A DNA stretch of 64,000 nucleotides from Albula goreensis (taxonomy: Eukaryota; Chordata; Actinopteri; Albuliformes; Albulidae), in the NCBI GenBank assembly GCA_022829145.1, contig CM040763.1:10835141-10899140 (forward strand), given 5' to 3'. The position numbers and the translations under genes were made by a program. Shown piece after piece: positions 13,685 through 26,455 of this stretch. The notes under the pieces were generated by a model that was not told where the DNA came from, made no database searches, and worked only from the letters and a program-made list of their open reading frames with translations. Numbering within the stretch: the stretch's first letter is position 1; each line of letters begins with the position of its first letter.

Positions 13685-13790
13685 TGAAATGTTTACAAAC
13701 ACAATTAAAAATTGTCCTTGACATATTCTGTGAAATTGCTACAAACACAATTAGTTGTGATTATGTTTGAAATGATTACAGGCATAATTA
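13685..13790 (+). repeat. three-copy 23-bp module
   Basis: Three related 23-base units lie at 13685-13707, 13731-13753 and 13768-13790. Each reads tgaaat, three variable bases, then tacaaacacaatta or the variant tacaggcataatta. Copies 1 and 2 match at all 14 bases after the variable triplet, and copy 3 differs at two or three positions. Unit starts are 46 and 37 bases apart. The core carries a forkhead-like TGTTTAC in copy 1 and a homeodomain-like AATTA in all three. This could be a clustered binding module or an old short duplication. Confidence 0.6.
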
Positions 13791-14481
13791 GTCATTATTC
13801 TGAATGAGTTGGAAGATTGACATAAGACCCTAAGCAATGGCTAACTGAATGCACACATGGAACGTTTGTAATAACATGGCGTGTAGCATATGCTGTTTGA
13901 TTTATTATTTGATAAATATGATTCCTCAGAGGCCTCTCTCAGGGTTTGACATGGAGTTCAGGCTGATACATTGTTGATTGTTAGTGAGAACCGGAGCGCA
14001 TCATCCTCTGGCAATACTAGGATAAACAGGCAGTTAAAAACAATGAAATATATGAGTATATGGAATCATGAAAAGCATCAACTGCAGTATTGATAGAGGT
14101 TATAGTCTTGCAGAGCATAGCCTGATGAGGCTTTTGCACATAAATCACTAATGCACAGCTGAAACGCACCTTTAATTAGTTTGAATGAAGAGGACAACTT
14201 TAAACCACCAAGAGTAAAGGCTGCAGCCAAATAGGATGGCAAAGCTCAACAATTCACTGTGATGCTTGCAGATGTTTACGTAAATATATGAAAAACCTAT
14301 CCCTTCAACTGTTTTAAAAAGATAGCTAACAGTTTCCAAAAGAGAAAGATGAGGAGGAAAACTGATAGCAATGTGCATTATTGTAGTTAAATCTTGTTAA
14401 GAGTTTCCAATCATTTCAATTCAACTCAAATTCAAATCAGCAATGTGCCAAGTGTAACATGTTGGACCTGTTGGAAGTCCA

Positions 14482-14497
14482 CCACTGGAGGGCGATA
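14482..14497 (+). promoter_or_regulatory. candidate CTCF site
   Basis: The 16-mer ccactggagggcgata matches 14 of 16 positions of the vertebrate CTCF core (CCASYAGRKGGCRSYV), with mismatches at positions 6 and 14. It is in the same orientation as the stronger candidate at 37057. Sequence match only. Confidence 0.4.
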
Positions 14498-14611
14498 GAC
14501 AAATTTCTGCACCTCATACTTAAGCTACCACTTCACAGACCCCATCATTTTTAGCAGGTAGCCATTTTGATGAGCCACCATGTGCTCAGTTGTGTGTTTG
14601 TTTTAAGATTA

Positions 14612-14635
14612 AATGGATGGATGGATGGATGGATG
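14612..14635. repeat. (ATGG)n microsatellite
   Basis: About six tandem copies of the tetramer ATGG/GGAT. Confidence 0.95.
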
Positions 14636-14814
14636 ACTGCTGCAACAAAATAACAGTGACATAAAACACTCCTTCTCCTGTGTAAGTTTGGTGTGTTTTC
14701 TTTAATTTATAAATTAAAAAATGTATAAATAAGTTTTAATGATTGTTTAATGGTTATATGACTGGAATAGATTGGTGTTCCCTATGTTTCTAGCGACCAT
14801 CTGCTGTTCTTTTC

Positions 14815-14850
14815 TGTTTGTTTGTTAGTTTGTTTGTTTGTTTGATTGAT
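14815..14850. repeat. (TTTG)n microsatellite
   Basis: Imperfect tandem TTTG units, interrupted by 'ttagt' and ending in 'attgattt'. The reverse strand reads as the Asn-Lys-Gln-Thr repeat seen in one small spurious frame. Confidence 0.95.
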
Positions 14851-17007
14851 TTTGTTAATAGTATTTACCACTTCCTCAAAGTTAAGTTTGAGTGAGTGTA
14901 CACAAACCAGTACAGTGTCTATCCGTGTTTGTTTGTATCTTAAAATGTGCCCTTGTGAGGAATATCGGTGTTGGTTATAAAAACTTGAGAGTGATGTGTG
15001 TTGACACCTGCATGTAATGAATGGCTGTGGCAATGTGCTCAAATTGTATATCTGTGTTGTACCCTACATTCAATATTTATTTACTAGAGGGTTTAATAAT
15101 GGATAAAGAACAGAACCCTTGCTTCCAAAGCTATTTATACAAAATAAAACTCAATGTTCACAATGGATTGGGGAAACCTGGTCTTACCAGATTTCCCCAT
15201 AGCTCCTTAAGGGGTGGTGTAGTCCATGGTGCTGCATTGGGTCAGTATCATTATCACTGTGATAGACCACATGGTCTCCAGAGGAACAATAGTTTTTTAA
15301 CCTGCCTATGCTGGAAAATTCTTGGATTTTGTGCCTTTGCTCATCCTCATTGAATCCTATACAACAGTGTACATGTTCAGGACAGGTCCAAAACAGTCAC
15401 ACACTCCCAAAAACAAACAAGATGCAGGGGAGTCTTCCAAGAAAAGCGAGATGTGGGGAAGTTTATTCTGATTTTATGACCAAGCATGTGCCTCTGAGGG
15501 ACAGAGGGTGAATTATATTCATTCCATTGATGGCTTCTCATAAGTAATGTTTTTTGTGTTGTGTGAGACCGCTCATGTGTTTGATCCTTTATACACAATA
15601 ACAGTTCCTTATCCTGTCGCTGCATTTGGCCTTCAGTCCCCTGCTCCTTTTCTTCCTTATCTGTCCTAGTTCAATGCCCACTAATAACTTCTTTCTGAAA
15701 TTAATTTTTACCTCTCCCTCTGTGGACACAAGCTGATGAAAAATATCCATTTGGAAACAAATTCCATTTCCTTTCAATTAAATCCTTCTCTCTCCACTCA
15801 AGCCTAGCGAAAGAATGAGCCGCTGATTCTGCTCCTGCGCCTTGGGAGACTTAACATGTTAAATCAAACACTTGATTCTTATTCCTGTATATTACCCCCA
15901 CCATTTGTGGCCCAACTCATGTAAGATTCTCATTTTGACTACAGAGTGGGTTCTGTTTATCCAGAAATAAGCCATGGCATTTTTTTCTGAAAGAAATGTA
16001 AAAGATTTCCAGAATTAGTGTTTATTACTGCATAGAAGCATGACAATGGGGGCTGCTACAGCGGTTCAGTTAACTCTGGTCAAAATCTTGTTTTCCTGTT
16101 ATTTGTATAGCATTTACACATGCATGCCTGCATGACTACTGCTGGAATGTCTCACAAGATGTGGAGGGACTTAATCAAGGAGTGTAACTAGGTCTAGGGC
16201 TGGATTTCAATCCCAGTGTCCATAGGCTGCAGGAGCTGGCCACTTGAGTTCTCAAGTCTTTGGGGAAAAGCCTCTGCATTATGGCTGTACCTCAAGCTGA
16301 TCCCCTCTACAGACATTTTTCTATAACTTGACAGAGGGGAAGACTGTGATACTGCAGAGGAACTTGATGTATTCAGTCTGGATGGAACCACTCATACAGT
16401 GTTTGCTGACCAGTGCTCTGGGTGTAACATGCTCACATTGCAAATCCTACAGAGGAACTGTTGTTAATTTTCCACATGGTTACAACTTAAAGACCCAAGA
16501 GCAGAAGTAAAAAATGAGACGGATGGCGTGTCATTCGTCTGCCACCTTAGACTATCTGTGGAAAGCGTCATCCATTTTGTGTAAGGGAATGTGAGACTCC
16601 CATAATCTATCCTATGATGGATCAAATGGAAAGTGACAGTTTTAAGTTATGTATCACTGCAAGATGATGTTTTAGACGTTGACATATAGGCTACATCTCT
16701 CCTCCTGAAGTGTATGAATGGCTTTTAATACACACCTCTAACATCATTAGGTTCTCATGTTGCTTACAGCTCACTATAAATGAACCTGATGTTCATTACG
16801 GACAGTTTTGTGGAGACGTGCAATCAATTTTGAGCTGTACTGCTTCTGGTCTGTTTTTAGTCCGGCTCCAGGGTGATTATTCATAGAAGTGCAGCTTGAA
16901 GCTGTGTCTCAGCCATCACCTCATCTTTGGAGAGCTCCTACATTTCCATACCTAGTATTTGGCACCTTATACTGGCATACATTATCTTCTTTCTCTCCTA
17001 CCTTGGC

Positions 17008-17056
17008 CAATTGGTTTGCAATTATCAGTAATTGATTTGCTGGTTAATGATTAGAG
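17008..17056. promoter_or_regulatory. homeodomain-motif cluster
   Basis: Within about 50 bases there are several ATTA, TAAT or CAAT-type cores, including ccaattgg, caattatc, gtaattgat and gttaatgatta. Such clusters are common in vertebrate developmental enhancers but also arise by chance in AT-rich DNA. Low confidence without conservation data. Confidence 0.2.
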
Positions 17057-18819
17057 AAGATAAAACAAAACTTTTCATCCAAAACCAACATCCTTACAAA
17101 GTGTATCTACATTTGGGGCTGTTACCTGGCAGTTGATATTAATAATGCCATCATGTGTCTTGCAGGTTCATTCCCCATCTTACTAACCCCTTCATGGAAG
17201 TTTCCAGAACAATAAAACCATCTGCTGTTAACAGAAAATGAGATGGGAGGCATTTTAACTCAAGATGGGGTGGTAAGAGTCCTTTTATTTTAAGGATTTG
17301 GAAATGTAAATAAATATGTCCAACCATTATTCAGTAATGAATGCCAGGAGTATACACTTCACTGGAAATTCAAGGCGAAGCTCTCTTTTTTGTTCATCCT
17401 CTATTCTGATGTTTACTCTATTTTTCAGTTGAGGTAGCAGTTCCAAATTGATTTAATCATTTAAAGCTAAATTGCCCAAAGTCACCATGGAAATATTAAA
17501 TTGCTAAAAGTATTTTTGTACAGGGAAGTTCAATATAGCATGTGCTGTGTGATTTATCTTTTTGAAACTCCAGTGAGAATATGATGCTTGTGTAAAAATG
17601 TTTCCAAGAAGCATTGTAATTGGCTAATGAGGCCTTTAGGGATGAATAAATTGCAGTGTTAGTTATAAATGGAACACATTTTTTCATAAAGTATATCACC
17701 AACGCAGTTAAACCTTCTGCTCTGGAGACGTATGAGTTTTCTGTCTAATGAACGTCTGATGCCTAAACCAAAATAACCCCTCCGTTTCTCTCCAAAACTG
17801 GATAGTAATTTCATGTTGCCTCACTCTCTCTTATCCAAATTAAACCAGCGTTTTACTCCCATAATTCGAAACCTAAGATATAAATGCTCTACAGTTTTAA
17901 TTGCACTTGAACTTTCCTTTTGTCTTTTACTTACAACAGAATATAAGTAATATAGCGGTGATGTTAGTTTATTCTTTGACATTTGTTAATGACTGCTGAG
18001 TTGTCCTACGTATGTAAATGTGTAACTACAAGGGATAGAGAGTGAAATAACAATAAGGATCACTGATGTCCAGTGAAAGCAGAGCTGGTCAAACTGGATT
18101 TTATCATGATATGATTTTTTAGAATTTGCTCAGTTTTGAAAACAATCAAACATATGGGTCAGCAGAGCGTATCTTACACCTTTACAACAGACCTACACTC
18201 ATGTAAACACCCAGAACTGAGGAATGACACACGGACACACAATGAATATAGTTAATAAATAATATTCGAAGCAAAATTAACAACACAAATGTACAGCAAT
18301 AACTATCCAGTAAAGCACAATATCAATTGATCTGTGTAGGGTAGGGGTTCCCCTATTTTAGTCACCACCCACTGAGGGTCAGTGTTTAGCCCTATGCATA
18401 TATGCATTTTTTCCCCAGGGTTACCAGGGCCTTATTTCATACCACAGTACCTGAAACCTATGTTTGCATTTAGCTTTATCTAAGACTATTCACAGCCTCA
18501 TGGAAAGAGATACATTAACAACCACATTTTGCTTAATGAGAAAGTATATTTTAAAATAACTTGAGATTCATTGAATCTCTTCATACCCCAAATATCATTC
18601 TTCCAAAAGAAAGAGAGTGAAAAAGCATTTGCTTTAATAATATAGATATTCCATTCTTTTTAGGTTCTACTGCTGTACTGCATGACACATTTGAAATGAT
18701 TTTTTAAATTAATTTACCTAATGAAAGAAAAATGAAACAGTCTCAACCTTTGCCATTTCCTGATGCAGCCAGAGTCTTACCAGGTGAAGCAATTTGTCTT
18801 ATCCCCAGTGTAGTATGAA

Positions 18820-19160
18820 TATATGATTAATTAGAAATAGATTAGTTCAAGTCCATGATGTCGCTCATTATTCAATTCACCAATTAGCAACTGTCTTTTA
18901 CAGAGTCTTCTAGTTAATTCTGGAGCCCAGTGTCACTTTTTACTCTCAATCATGTCAGGATTTCTGCGACATCTCGCATTGTTGTTGGAGGAAATAAACA
19001 GTTGATCCCCTGTGCATGGCTGCCTCCGTAAACATGTGATTTATTTAAGGGCTGTGACACATTCTCACATCCTCTGCAATTTCCATCGCAGGCAGCCTTT
19101 TGTGACAGCGCTGGAGCTCTGCCTACTCCACCTCTTGCCCGTCTCCCTCAGCTAAAGTGT
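18820..19160. promoter_or_regulatory. conserved-element-like block
   Basis: A 340-base block of complex, repeat-free sequence starts with AATTAG-type homeodomain motifs (18826-18900) and becomes GC-richer toward 19160. An 8-bp inverted repeat (ggctgcct at 19018-19025, aggcagcc at 19090-19097) brackets its centre. The absence of stop-free frames argues against an exon. Its texture resembles vertebrate conserved non-coding elements, but I could not align it to anything. Confidence 0.25.
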
Positions 19161-20680
19161 AGCCATGCCGGAATGCATCAGTCTGAAACGTTTGTCACTT
19201 CAAGAGCAGACTTCCAATTTATGTATTATACTGATTTATTTATTACATTTTTCATCCATACTGTACAGGCACGGAAGGTCAAATACATAATATGTGATGG
19301 TATTAATATAAGCAGGTATGTGTGGGCAGAAGTATTTGCTCCCTGTTTATCTCTTTATATAAAAACAAATAATATGTACTGCTGCACTCTGTTTTTGCAC
19401 TTTTGCACCTTCTCCTCTTTCTGAGGTGATTTAATAATTAAAAAATGACTTGGGGCTAAGTCCAGACTTGAGTTGCATGCTGTGTGCTAAAGTGTTTTTT
19501 CCAATGTAATGCTAGACTCTGGTAGTGATAGCTTTAGAAGTAAAGGGCACTCAGGAGGCATGAAACTCAGGTGTGGATCCAGCCCTACATGTTTGGGTTA
19601 ATTTTCTTAAACTATTGGTTATCATTTGCTTCATTCTCTCACACCAGCCAGGTCCCAGCGGATGCTCGGTTGTTCTCTGTTAATGCTCTGCAGTCAGTAT
19701 GGCAAAAGAATTCCTCAGGTTGTTTGTCCATCCCTTTCAGCAACCAAGCAGTTGCATATATTTATATTTATTTTCAATGAGATGCATACTGTGTTCTATT
19801 CGGCCAAACTGGACCAAGGTTAAATGCATTTAAATAGTGCATAACTCAAGTCTGGACTTTGCTCTGTGTGTCAGAAATAGAGACCACAAAACAAAGATCA
19901 ATCACAAAAATATCACAAGATCATAGTTGATGCTTTGATGGTTTATGGTTTAACAATTTACTAAATACATTAGCTAAACATTTCAGCATTCTCCTCAACA
20001 AATAACATCTAATTGTTTCCCATTTCCTGATGGTGAACTAAGTTATGCTTGTGTACTTTTATGAATACTAATGTATGAGTCAGTTGTATCTGATGAATCA
20101 GGACATTGTTAGTGATTATAATGAAAGAGCCATTTATTTTGCCTTTTGAACTGTTGCATTGTGAGAGACTCTCTTCCCGCCCTTAACCATTATGATGAAA
20201 GTGTGGGGTGTGTCTTTTTACAACATAGAGATTATTTTATTTGACAAGTGGTTGGTTTCCTAATGTAATATACTCAAAATGATAGAGGTAAATACTTCAA
20301 ATATATAATCATTTTTAAACTGTTGGTACTTAACAACTGAAATAAAGTCTGAGATGACTGTCTATGCAAACTTTTGACACAAAATGTGACATAATAATCA
20401 ATGCTTGGTCATTTTGCTGTCATGCTTAACAGCCCCCTTATTCTTTACCATAAAACAAGATGAACACAGTTTTAGGGAAGCTTTTATGTATTTAAGCTTT
20501 TCACACAAAGCCTTACAATTAATATGTCTGTGAATGTTTCTATGTATGCAGTAATCTTTGTTTAAAGTATATTTACTTTTAAAAATATGTTATTATAATT
20601 GAGAAAGAAAGAGGCTGTGGACTACAGATTGACTCAAATTTCTATCCCTTGTCTATGAATTTTTATGAAGTTTTGGTGCT

Positions 20681-20714
20681 CACACACACACACACACACA
20701 CACATACACACACC
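20681..20714. repeat. (CA)n microsatellite
   Basis: About 16 CA dinucleotides with one CATA interruption. Confidence 0.95.
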
Positions 20715-21988
20715 ACATTTACAGATTTACTGACTTACAGACTGTTTAGTAAACTAATTGAAATTGAACAATGAAAATCAAAAGTGTAATGGATACGAAT
20801 GCAATGAAACAATATCTATGGTGTTTTCACTCCGGCTGTTAAAAATTTGTGTAAACTTTTTTTTTTGCATTTCTTTGCATGGAAGCTTAGCATAATTAAT
20901 CTAACTTCAGTGAGACTGTCAACACAGGAAAAAGCATTCACAGTGTCAGGAAATAAAAGTGCAATTTCTGACCCCCGTACTGCATCATTCAACACTCAAA
21001 AGTCCTTCTTGCATATTTGCGACTTGAAAAGTGGACCAGTTTCATAAAAACCTTGAAACTTTCAAGATAACACACACATCATCATCTAAAATTATATATT
21101 TTTATTTTGCAGTATATTTCAGGCTTGTAATGTCAGGATAAATTTGAGAAATTTGACTATAATTACATGAATGATAGTGTCATGGATCAAGTTAAGATCT
21201 GTTTTCAGATTCTTAACTTCACACAAATCAAATGTTTCTTGCAACACTGTTACAGTTTAGATACTTGCTACTGATCGGCTAGACTAAATCTCAGTTACAG
21301 TACATGTACAAAAGTCAGATTAAGTTTTTAGCTACTGAAATTTATTGAGTACATGAATGACCTTCATTCAAACTGTGTAGTATTCAAGCATAACATTCTA
21401 AGAATGACAATCTATATTTTCATGCAAAATGGACTGCATTACATACTGTCTCATGGTTATGTTTGAGCACAGAGCAGTCAAGATGTCAGTTAAAAGCTGT
21501 TTTATAGCCACACATATGTAAAACAGACCCAAACATGGGACAATTATTGGTTGTCTTCCTTGGTGAGTACCTTTTCAATGCAGAAGAGGATGAATATAAC
21601 GGTTGTGTTACCTTTCATATTACTGCAGATTAATGATCTTGGAACATGTTGAATGAAATGATACCATTAGCCTTTATGGAGATATTGATATGTATGGTCT
21701 GGCTGACAAAATGGAGGGATGAAATTTAATTTTAATATAACCTTTAAATGCAGATGTGGAAAATGCAACATAATTGCTAAATGGCAGTATTTGACATATT
21801 GAGATACTGACATGCATGTTAAGCTGATCTACTGGTTGGTCAGGGGGACTGGAAGTGGGTTCCCATGATATCTAATTTCTTCATCAACATCCTGGTTCCG
21901 CTGCTAAATATGCAGTATTATTCTCTTTGTAACACTTCCAAGATAACAGGTTTGGATGAGGTGTTCTGCTTTGTCTCTCTGCTGTTTC

Positions 21989-22100
21989 AGGTCAATTGCT
22001 CTAACACGAGAGCACAGACAAGGGCAGTTAAGCTCTGCAGAGACTGACACAGAGGAAGGGGGTAGACCTCCTAAAAAGAATAAAAAAAGATTAAATATAA
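21989..22100 (+). other. exon-like segment, unassigned
   Basis: A pyrimidine-rich tract ending in ctgtttcag (up to about 21989) looks like a good 3' splice site. The sequence after it stays open in one frame and encodes a charged peptide containing ETDTEEGGRPPKKNKKR, an acidic patch followed by a basic, NLS-like patch. A possible donor (GGGG|GTAGAC) near 22059 would cut before the basic part; otherwise no donor is near the end. I do not recognise the protein. It could be a single real exon of a large gene, a non-coding exon or chance. No partner exon was found in the window. Confidence 0.2.
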
Positions 22101-22146
22101 GAATGACACATATCATTTACCATGAAATAATTATCCTGGCAGTACA

Positions 22147-22160
22147 GTTGCCATGGAAAA
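22147..22160. promoter_or_regulatory. RFX half-site-like motif
   Basis: gttgccatgg followed by aaaa matches the left half and centre of the RFX X-box palindrome, but the right half-site has decayed. Weaker than the site at 37128. Confidence 0.2.
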
Positions 22161-23381
22161 GATGATTAACAGCCAGCCCTCACATTTGTTGGATACACAT
22201 GAATAGTGGGATTCTGCACTGTCACTGTGATTGGATGACAATCCTCAGCGGGCTGGCAGCTTCACCTGGTACAGCACATCTGTTTCCTCCAAAATTCCTT
22301 TTTTTTCATGGTTTGGAAGACTGTGCCATCACCTGTGACATTTCCATTTAATTCTTACCTCTTACCTCATTTAAGCTGTGAAGAGCATATTTCCTTGTTG
22401 TCCACCATCTGACTATTTAACAGGTTGTGATCCTGGTTTTTACTAAAATACTAGAAGGACTAACCAAACATAAATGCACGTACTGACTGAAACAATGGAT
22501 AATAGACAGATGGTAGGAAATGAACCACCCCTTCAAATATGTTTGTCACGAGCTTAAATATAATTCATATATTATTCATGCAATTAAAGCAGTGTAATTC
22601 TCACTGGACAAGTGTGCTAAATTACTGAATGTAAATGTAATCATGAATGTCCAATCCCTCCTCTTTGTATCAGCAGTCATGCCGTTTGAGTCACTCGAGT
22701 GCCTCTTGCACATGTACGGGTAAGCTACCACTGAAGTCCTCAAATGCTGTCACCTGTATGTGTCTGATAATTTTCCATTCTACCGGGTGCCTTTTTTCCC
22801 ATTGATTGCAACTGTTTCCATATTGGTGCTTAGCATTCTGCTAATGGGTCTTTATGACCCCTGTGAGCCAGGACCTTGGTCTCTTCTGAGGGATGTGAAA
22901 TTTGCTTTGCCTACATTGTACTGGACTCTGCTCTTCTATTAAACTGCATGCATTTCCTGTTGAAACAGATGAATATTTAAACAGTTTTACGAGTATAATT
23001 TTACAGTTGCAGAAGAGTATTTTAATGGCTGAAATGAAATGCATATTCATGATCCTTAAATAATTTTTGTATTAAACACTTTAGACTGATTTGTTCACGT
23101 TAACTGTATGAAAAATGTGCCATGTGTGATGCCAGAATCATGTCTGTAGCTCTGCTTATTAATATTTCCTTTTTTGGCATTATTTATTGCATAGCAGGAA
23201 GGGCCATATGCATCATCATGACTATTGAAGAATCAAGACAGAACCCATGCCAGGGAATTAGTGTCTGGCTTCATAATGAATCCCCATCCAGCTAAAATGA
23301 TGGGCATAGAGACGAGAATGCTGGAATCTCCATAAAACAAGAAACATTGACCCAAAGGAGTTAAGCAGCAACAAATATGTC

Positions 23382-23424
23382 AAAAATAAATATAAAATAA
23401 AATATAAATAAAAATAAAATAAAG
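23382..23424. repeat. A-rich simple repeat
   Basis: A degenerate AAAATA/AAATA array of about 43 bases. It could be an old retroposon tail, but no element body is recognisable upstream. Confidence 0.8.
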
Positions 23425-25613
23425 GTCAACTACATTACATTTTTGAAAATCATGACAGAAAATCATATACAGGGATATAATTCTCATACACACATGCACA
23501 CAGACACTTCCAAAGCCCCTTACATGGGGTGCTTCATTTTAGGTCATTCCCTCTTATTTCAAGGACTTCAAAGTTAATTAGGCAAGGAAGTGAGACGCGC
23601 TGTCAAGCCTTATCATGGTCTATTAAGGATTGTTACTTCTTGCTCGGCACAAAAGCTAATGCTACTGTTACAACTGTTTACCATAATGACTATGATGATC
23701 CAATTAATCTGGACAACTCGTAGATTTAAACGCGTCCAACTGTGTCCTTGGAGTTTTAAGAATACTTTTTTTTATTTTATTTTTTTTTTGGGGGGTAAAC
23801 AAAATTCCAATGAAGAAGGACTTGTGCTTTTAAATACCATCATCGTTGCATTTGTTAGTGTGAGGTGTTGTTCACTAATCAGAGCAGGAACAGGTTGTAC
23901 TTGATGTGGTTCAATGCTGTACTGTATTCATGGAAACAAATTATAATATTATTTTTAATATATTGTGATACTGATCATGTTTCTGGTGATGCTTTATCCT
24001 CTTAATCTCCTGATGATGTATGTAGGACAAGATTGTCCATCGCTAAATTTAACAAGCTATGTGACAGAGGCATTGGGAAAAGTTGATCAAAAGGATTTGT
24101 ATCCTTAGGGATGACGTATTTTCATAACTTTGTCATCATTATTGCACTATAAATTCTTATACGGTCAGGAAAGTTCTGTCAGAATACACTGAGAGGAATT
24201 CAGGGTTAATTTAAAATGCATGAGGTTCATGTTGTCCCTAAAATTCTCATTTAAAGAACACAAATGTGTTGGAAACCTGTGATGGAACCATTTAAAATCA
24301 CCAATGTATTTAAGCATACCTGCCTTTCAGAATGTGAGACCCATTTGCTTCTGCACTTAATGCAGTTTGAGAGTTCCTTGAGGCTTGAAAGAATCACTCC
24401 TTCAATTCAAAAGCACCATGTCACACACCTGAAACAAAAGGAAGGATGAGAGGGAATATCAAATATGTCAGTTTACACAACCAAGCAGAGCTGCATGAAA
24501 TGGTTTTGACTTTTGATACATCAAATAGTTTTCAGCTGCCATGCTCAGTCCAAACAAATAAGACACAAGGCTATGCTGCAAATTCAACAAACTGTCATGT
24601 GACACAATTCTTGACTGAACAATAATTACATCCTACCAACATAAGTTTGACTAGAAATAGATACACACCCACACCGTTCAGAGCTTTGCATCTCATATAG
24701 ATGCGTGTGACATATTACAGAACTGTGACTTGTTCCAGAGTTTGGATTTTATATTAACAGGTTTCACATAAATTTCACTTTCTGTAGCATGTCATGATAT
24801 TTGTGCATGCATGAATGAATTCCGTTACACTGCACATACATTTATTCTTCTTTCCCTGGGCCAAATCCAAGCTTAGCATTTTGAGACTTATTCATCACCT
24901 TCAGTAGTCAACACCACAATAACTAACGCATAGTTATAATAACCTCAAAAAAGTGACAGGAAGGTAAAGCACTGGAAAGATAAATTCACCATCTAAAGAT
25001 GATTTTAAATGTGTGGATGACACCCTGCCTTTTCTGGCTTTTCTGCACCAGTGATCTGCAAATGCAGATCTTAAGCCTAATCACACGCAAAGAAACTTGT
25101 CAAGTTGTCAACATCCCAGGCGTGTGCTGTGGAACAGGAGACACATGTGTCACCATGCTGAGACGCCACGAAACCAGATCAAACTGTGGGAGTGGGAGAG
25201 AAGTGCAGCATTGTGGGACCAAATGAAAGGATTCTACAGAGGGAGAGGAGAGAAACTCGCGCAGTATTACACACAGAGCATTTCCCACTAAAGAGAACCC
25301 TCCCGCTAAAGAGAGGTCTCTCAAGAGTAGCCCCATTATGTGATGCAACACCACGACAAAACCCATCCCACAATCACAATGAGCTATTTGCTGCTGCTGA
25401 AATGCAAAACCAAAGTGTTAATGATTGCTGTTCTACATTAGTCTGATCTGTTCCCACCAGGTCTGCCATTCCAAGGGTGCTCATAGCAATGTGAAATTAC
25501 TGAAGGTCAGAATCATTCAATAAGAGAAGTAGCATCCCTTCAAAAAAGCTGAGAAGCGCAGCTGTTTACAAAGTTTCACCTGAATGATTGGAGGTTCTGT
25601 ATTAGAATGTTTG

Positions 25614-25645
25614 TATATTTATTCATTTATTTATTTATTCTTATT
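25614..25645. repeat. (TTTA)n-like simple repeat
   Basis: An imperfect array of ATTT/TTTA units broken by cattt and cttattt. Confidence 0.85.
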
Positions 25646-26352
25646 TATGAGTTTATACCATGCCAGCATTCAGTTTATATGAGAGAAGCAGGGCACATTT
25701 CTACTGCTGAAAACAGAGGTACTGTTGTGCTGGTACCTCACTGGATGGAGCAGAAAGGTAAAATGCAATAATTAGCACAGGTTTGACATATAAAATCAGC
25801 GAGCAAAGCTGTTCAATTACATTTGTTTTAACGATGCGTCCACTTAGCGCTGGAGGATTTGATGTCAAGAATCATTCAAGTGGATTGTCTTGTTTGCAGA
25901 TCTAGAAATTCAAAGCTGTTCTTTTGCTGTGTAATCAGGCTCCAGAAATCCATACAGATAAAATCCAATAAATGGAGTCCAAAATGTCCAAAACTCAATG
26001 TGGCACAGTGCCTGGTATGGTCAATGTATCAGGACGTGATTGGATAAAACTCTGACTCAGGGAAGGACTGCAAATGGGCCTACATCAGTTTTCTTACCAC
26101 TTCCTGACGGTGGTTCAAACCCACAAGAAAACAAAGAAACAAACCTTTAAAAACATAAGAAAGTGAAACACAAATCTTACTCATGTTATCCCCCCATTGG
26201 GTTTGAGAGGATGTGAATCTGTAGATGCAGTTCTAGAGCTGTGCACAGGGCTAAGGAGAATCGGTGCAAAACCACTAGTGCTGTGCCGGCAGGCTGTATT
26301 TCTATAACAGTTATAGGCTCCATGTTTAGAAGAAAAAAATCTCAGATGAAGA

Positions 26353-26455
26353 ATGCTGATCTAAGATCAGAATTGCTTTTCAGCTCATAATGGAAAAGGT
26401 TGGGTAAAATATGATCCTGGATCAGCTCTCATACTCTGAGAGGTCTTATGAGTAA
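26353..26455. repeat. dispersed repeat with paired GATC palindromes
   Basis: The segment holds two related palindromes: ctgatctaagatcag (7-bp arms, one-base centre, about 26357-26371) and tgatcctggatca (6-bp arms, about 26412-26424). The intervening sequence reads ttttcagctcataatgga and the downstream sequence reads tactctgagaggtcttatga. From memory, this combination is a widespread teleost interspersed repeat in which two GATC palindromes flank a 'cataatg' core. The class (SINE-like or MITE) is uncertain. Age cannot be judged without a consensus. Confidence 0.5.

Larger units (their letters stand above)
13791..20680. other. gene-free stretch with short repeats
   Basis: No coding region is supported. 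The longest frame (15021-15353, 110 codons) has no domain and overlaps AT-rich sequence. The stretch contains ATGG and TTTG simple repeats, a CTCF-like site at 14482, a homeodomain-motif cluster near 17008-17056 and a conserved-element-like block at 18820-19160. The remainder is unassigned complex sequence. Confidence 0.7.
20715..26352. other. gene-free stretch with one exon-like segment
   Basis: Apart from the exon-like segment at 21989-22100, no frame looks coding. An A/T-rich (AAAATA)-like tract lies at 23382-23424 and a T-rich run followed by a G run lies at 23766-23796. A GC-richer block at 25090-25370 has overlapping frames on both strands, neither with a recognisable motif. A (TTTA)-type simple repeat lies at 25614-25645. 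Confidence 0.65.

Noticed and set aside
15021..15353. 110-codon frame on plus strand
   Set aside because: No recognisable motif, and it overlaps another frame; nothing supports translation.
16190..16225. B-box-like ggatttcaatccc
   Set aside because: No convincing A-box upstream at tRNA spacing and no SINE body recognised.
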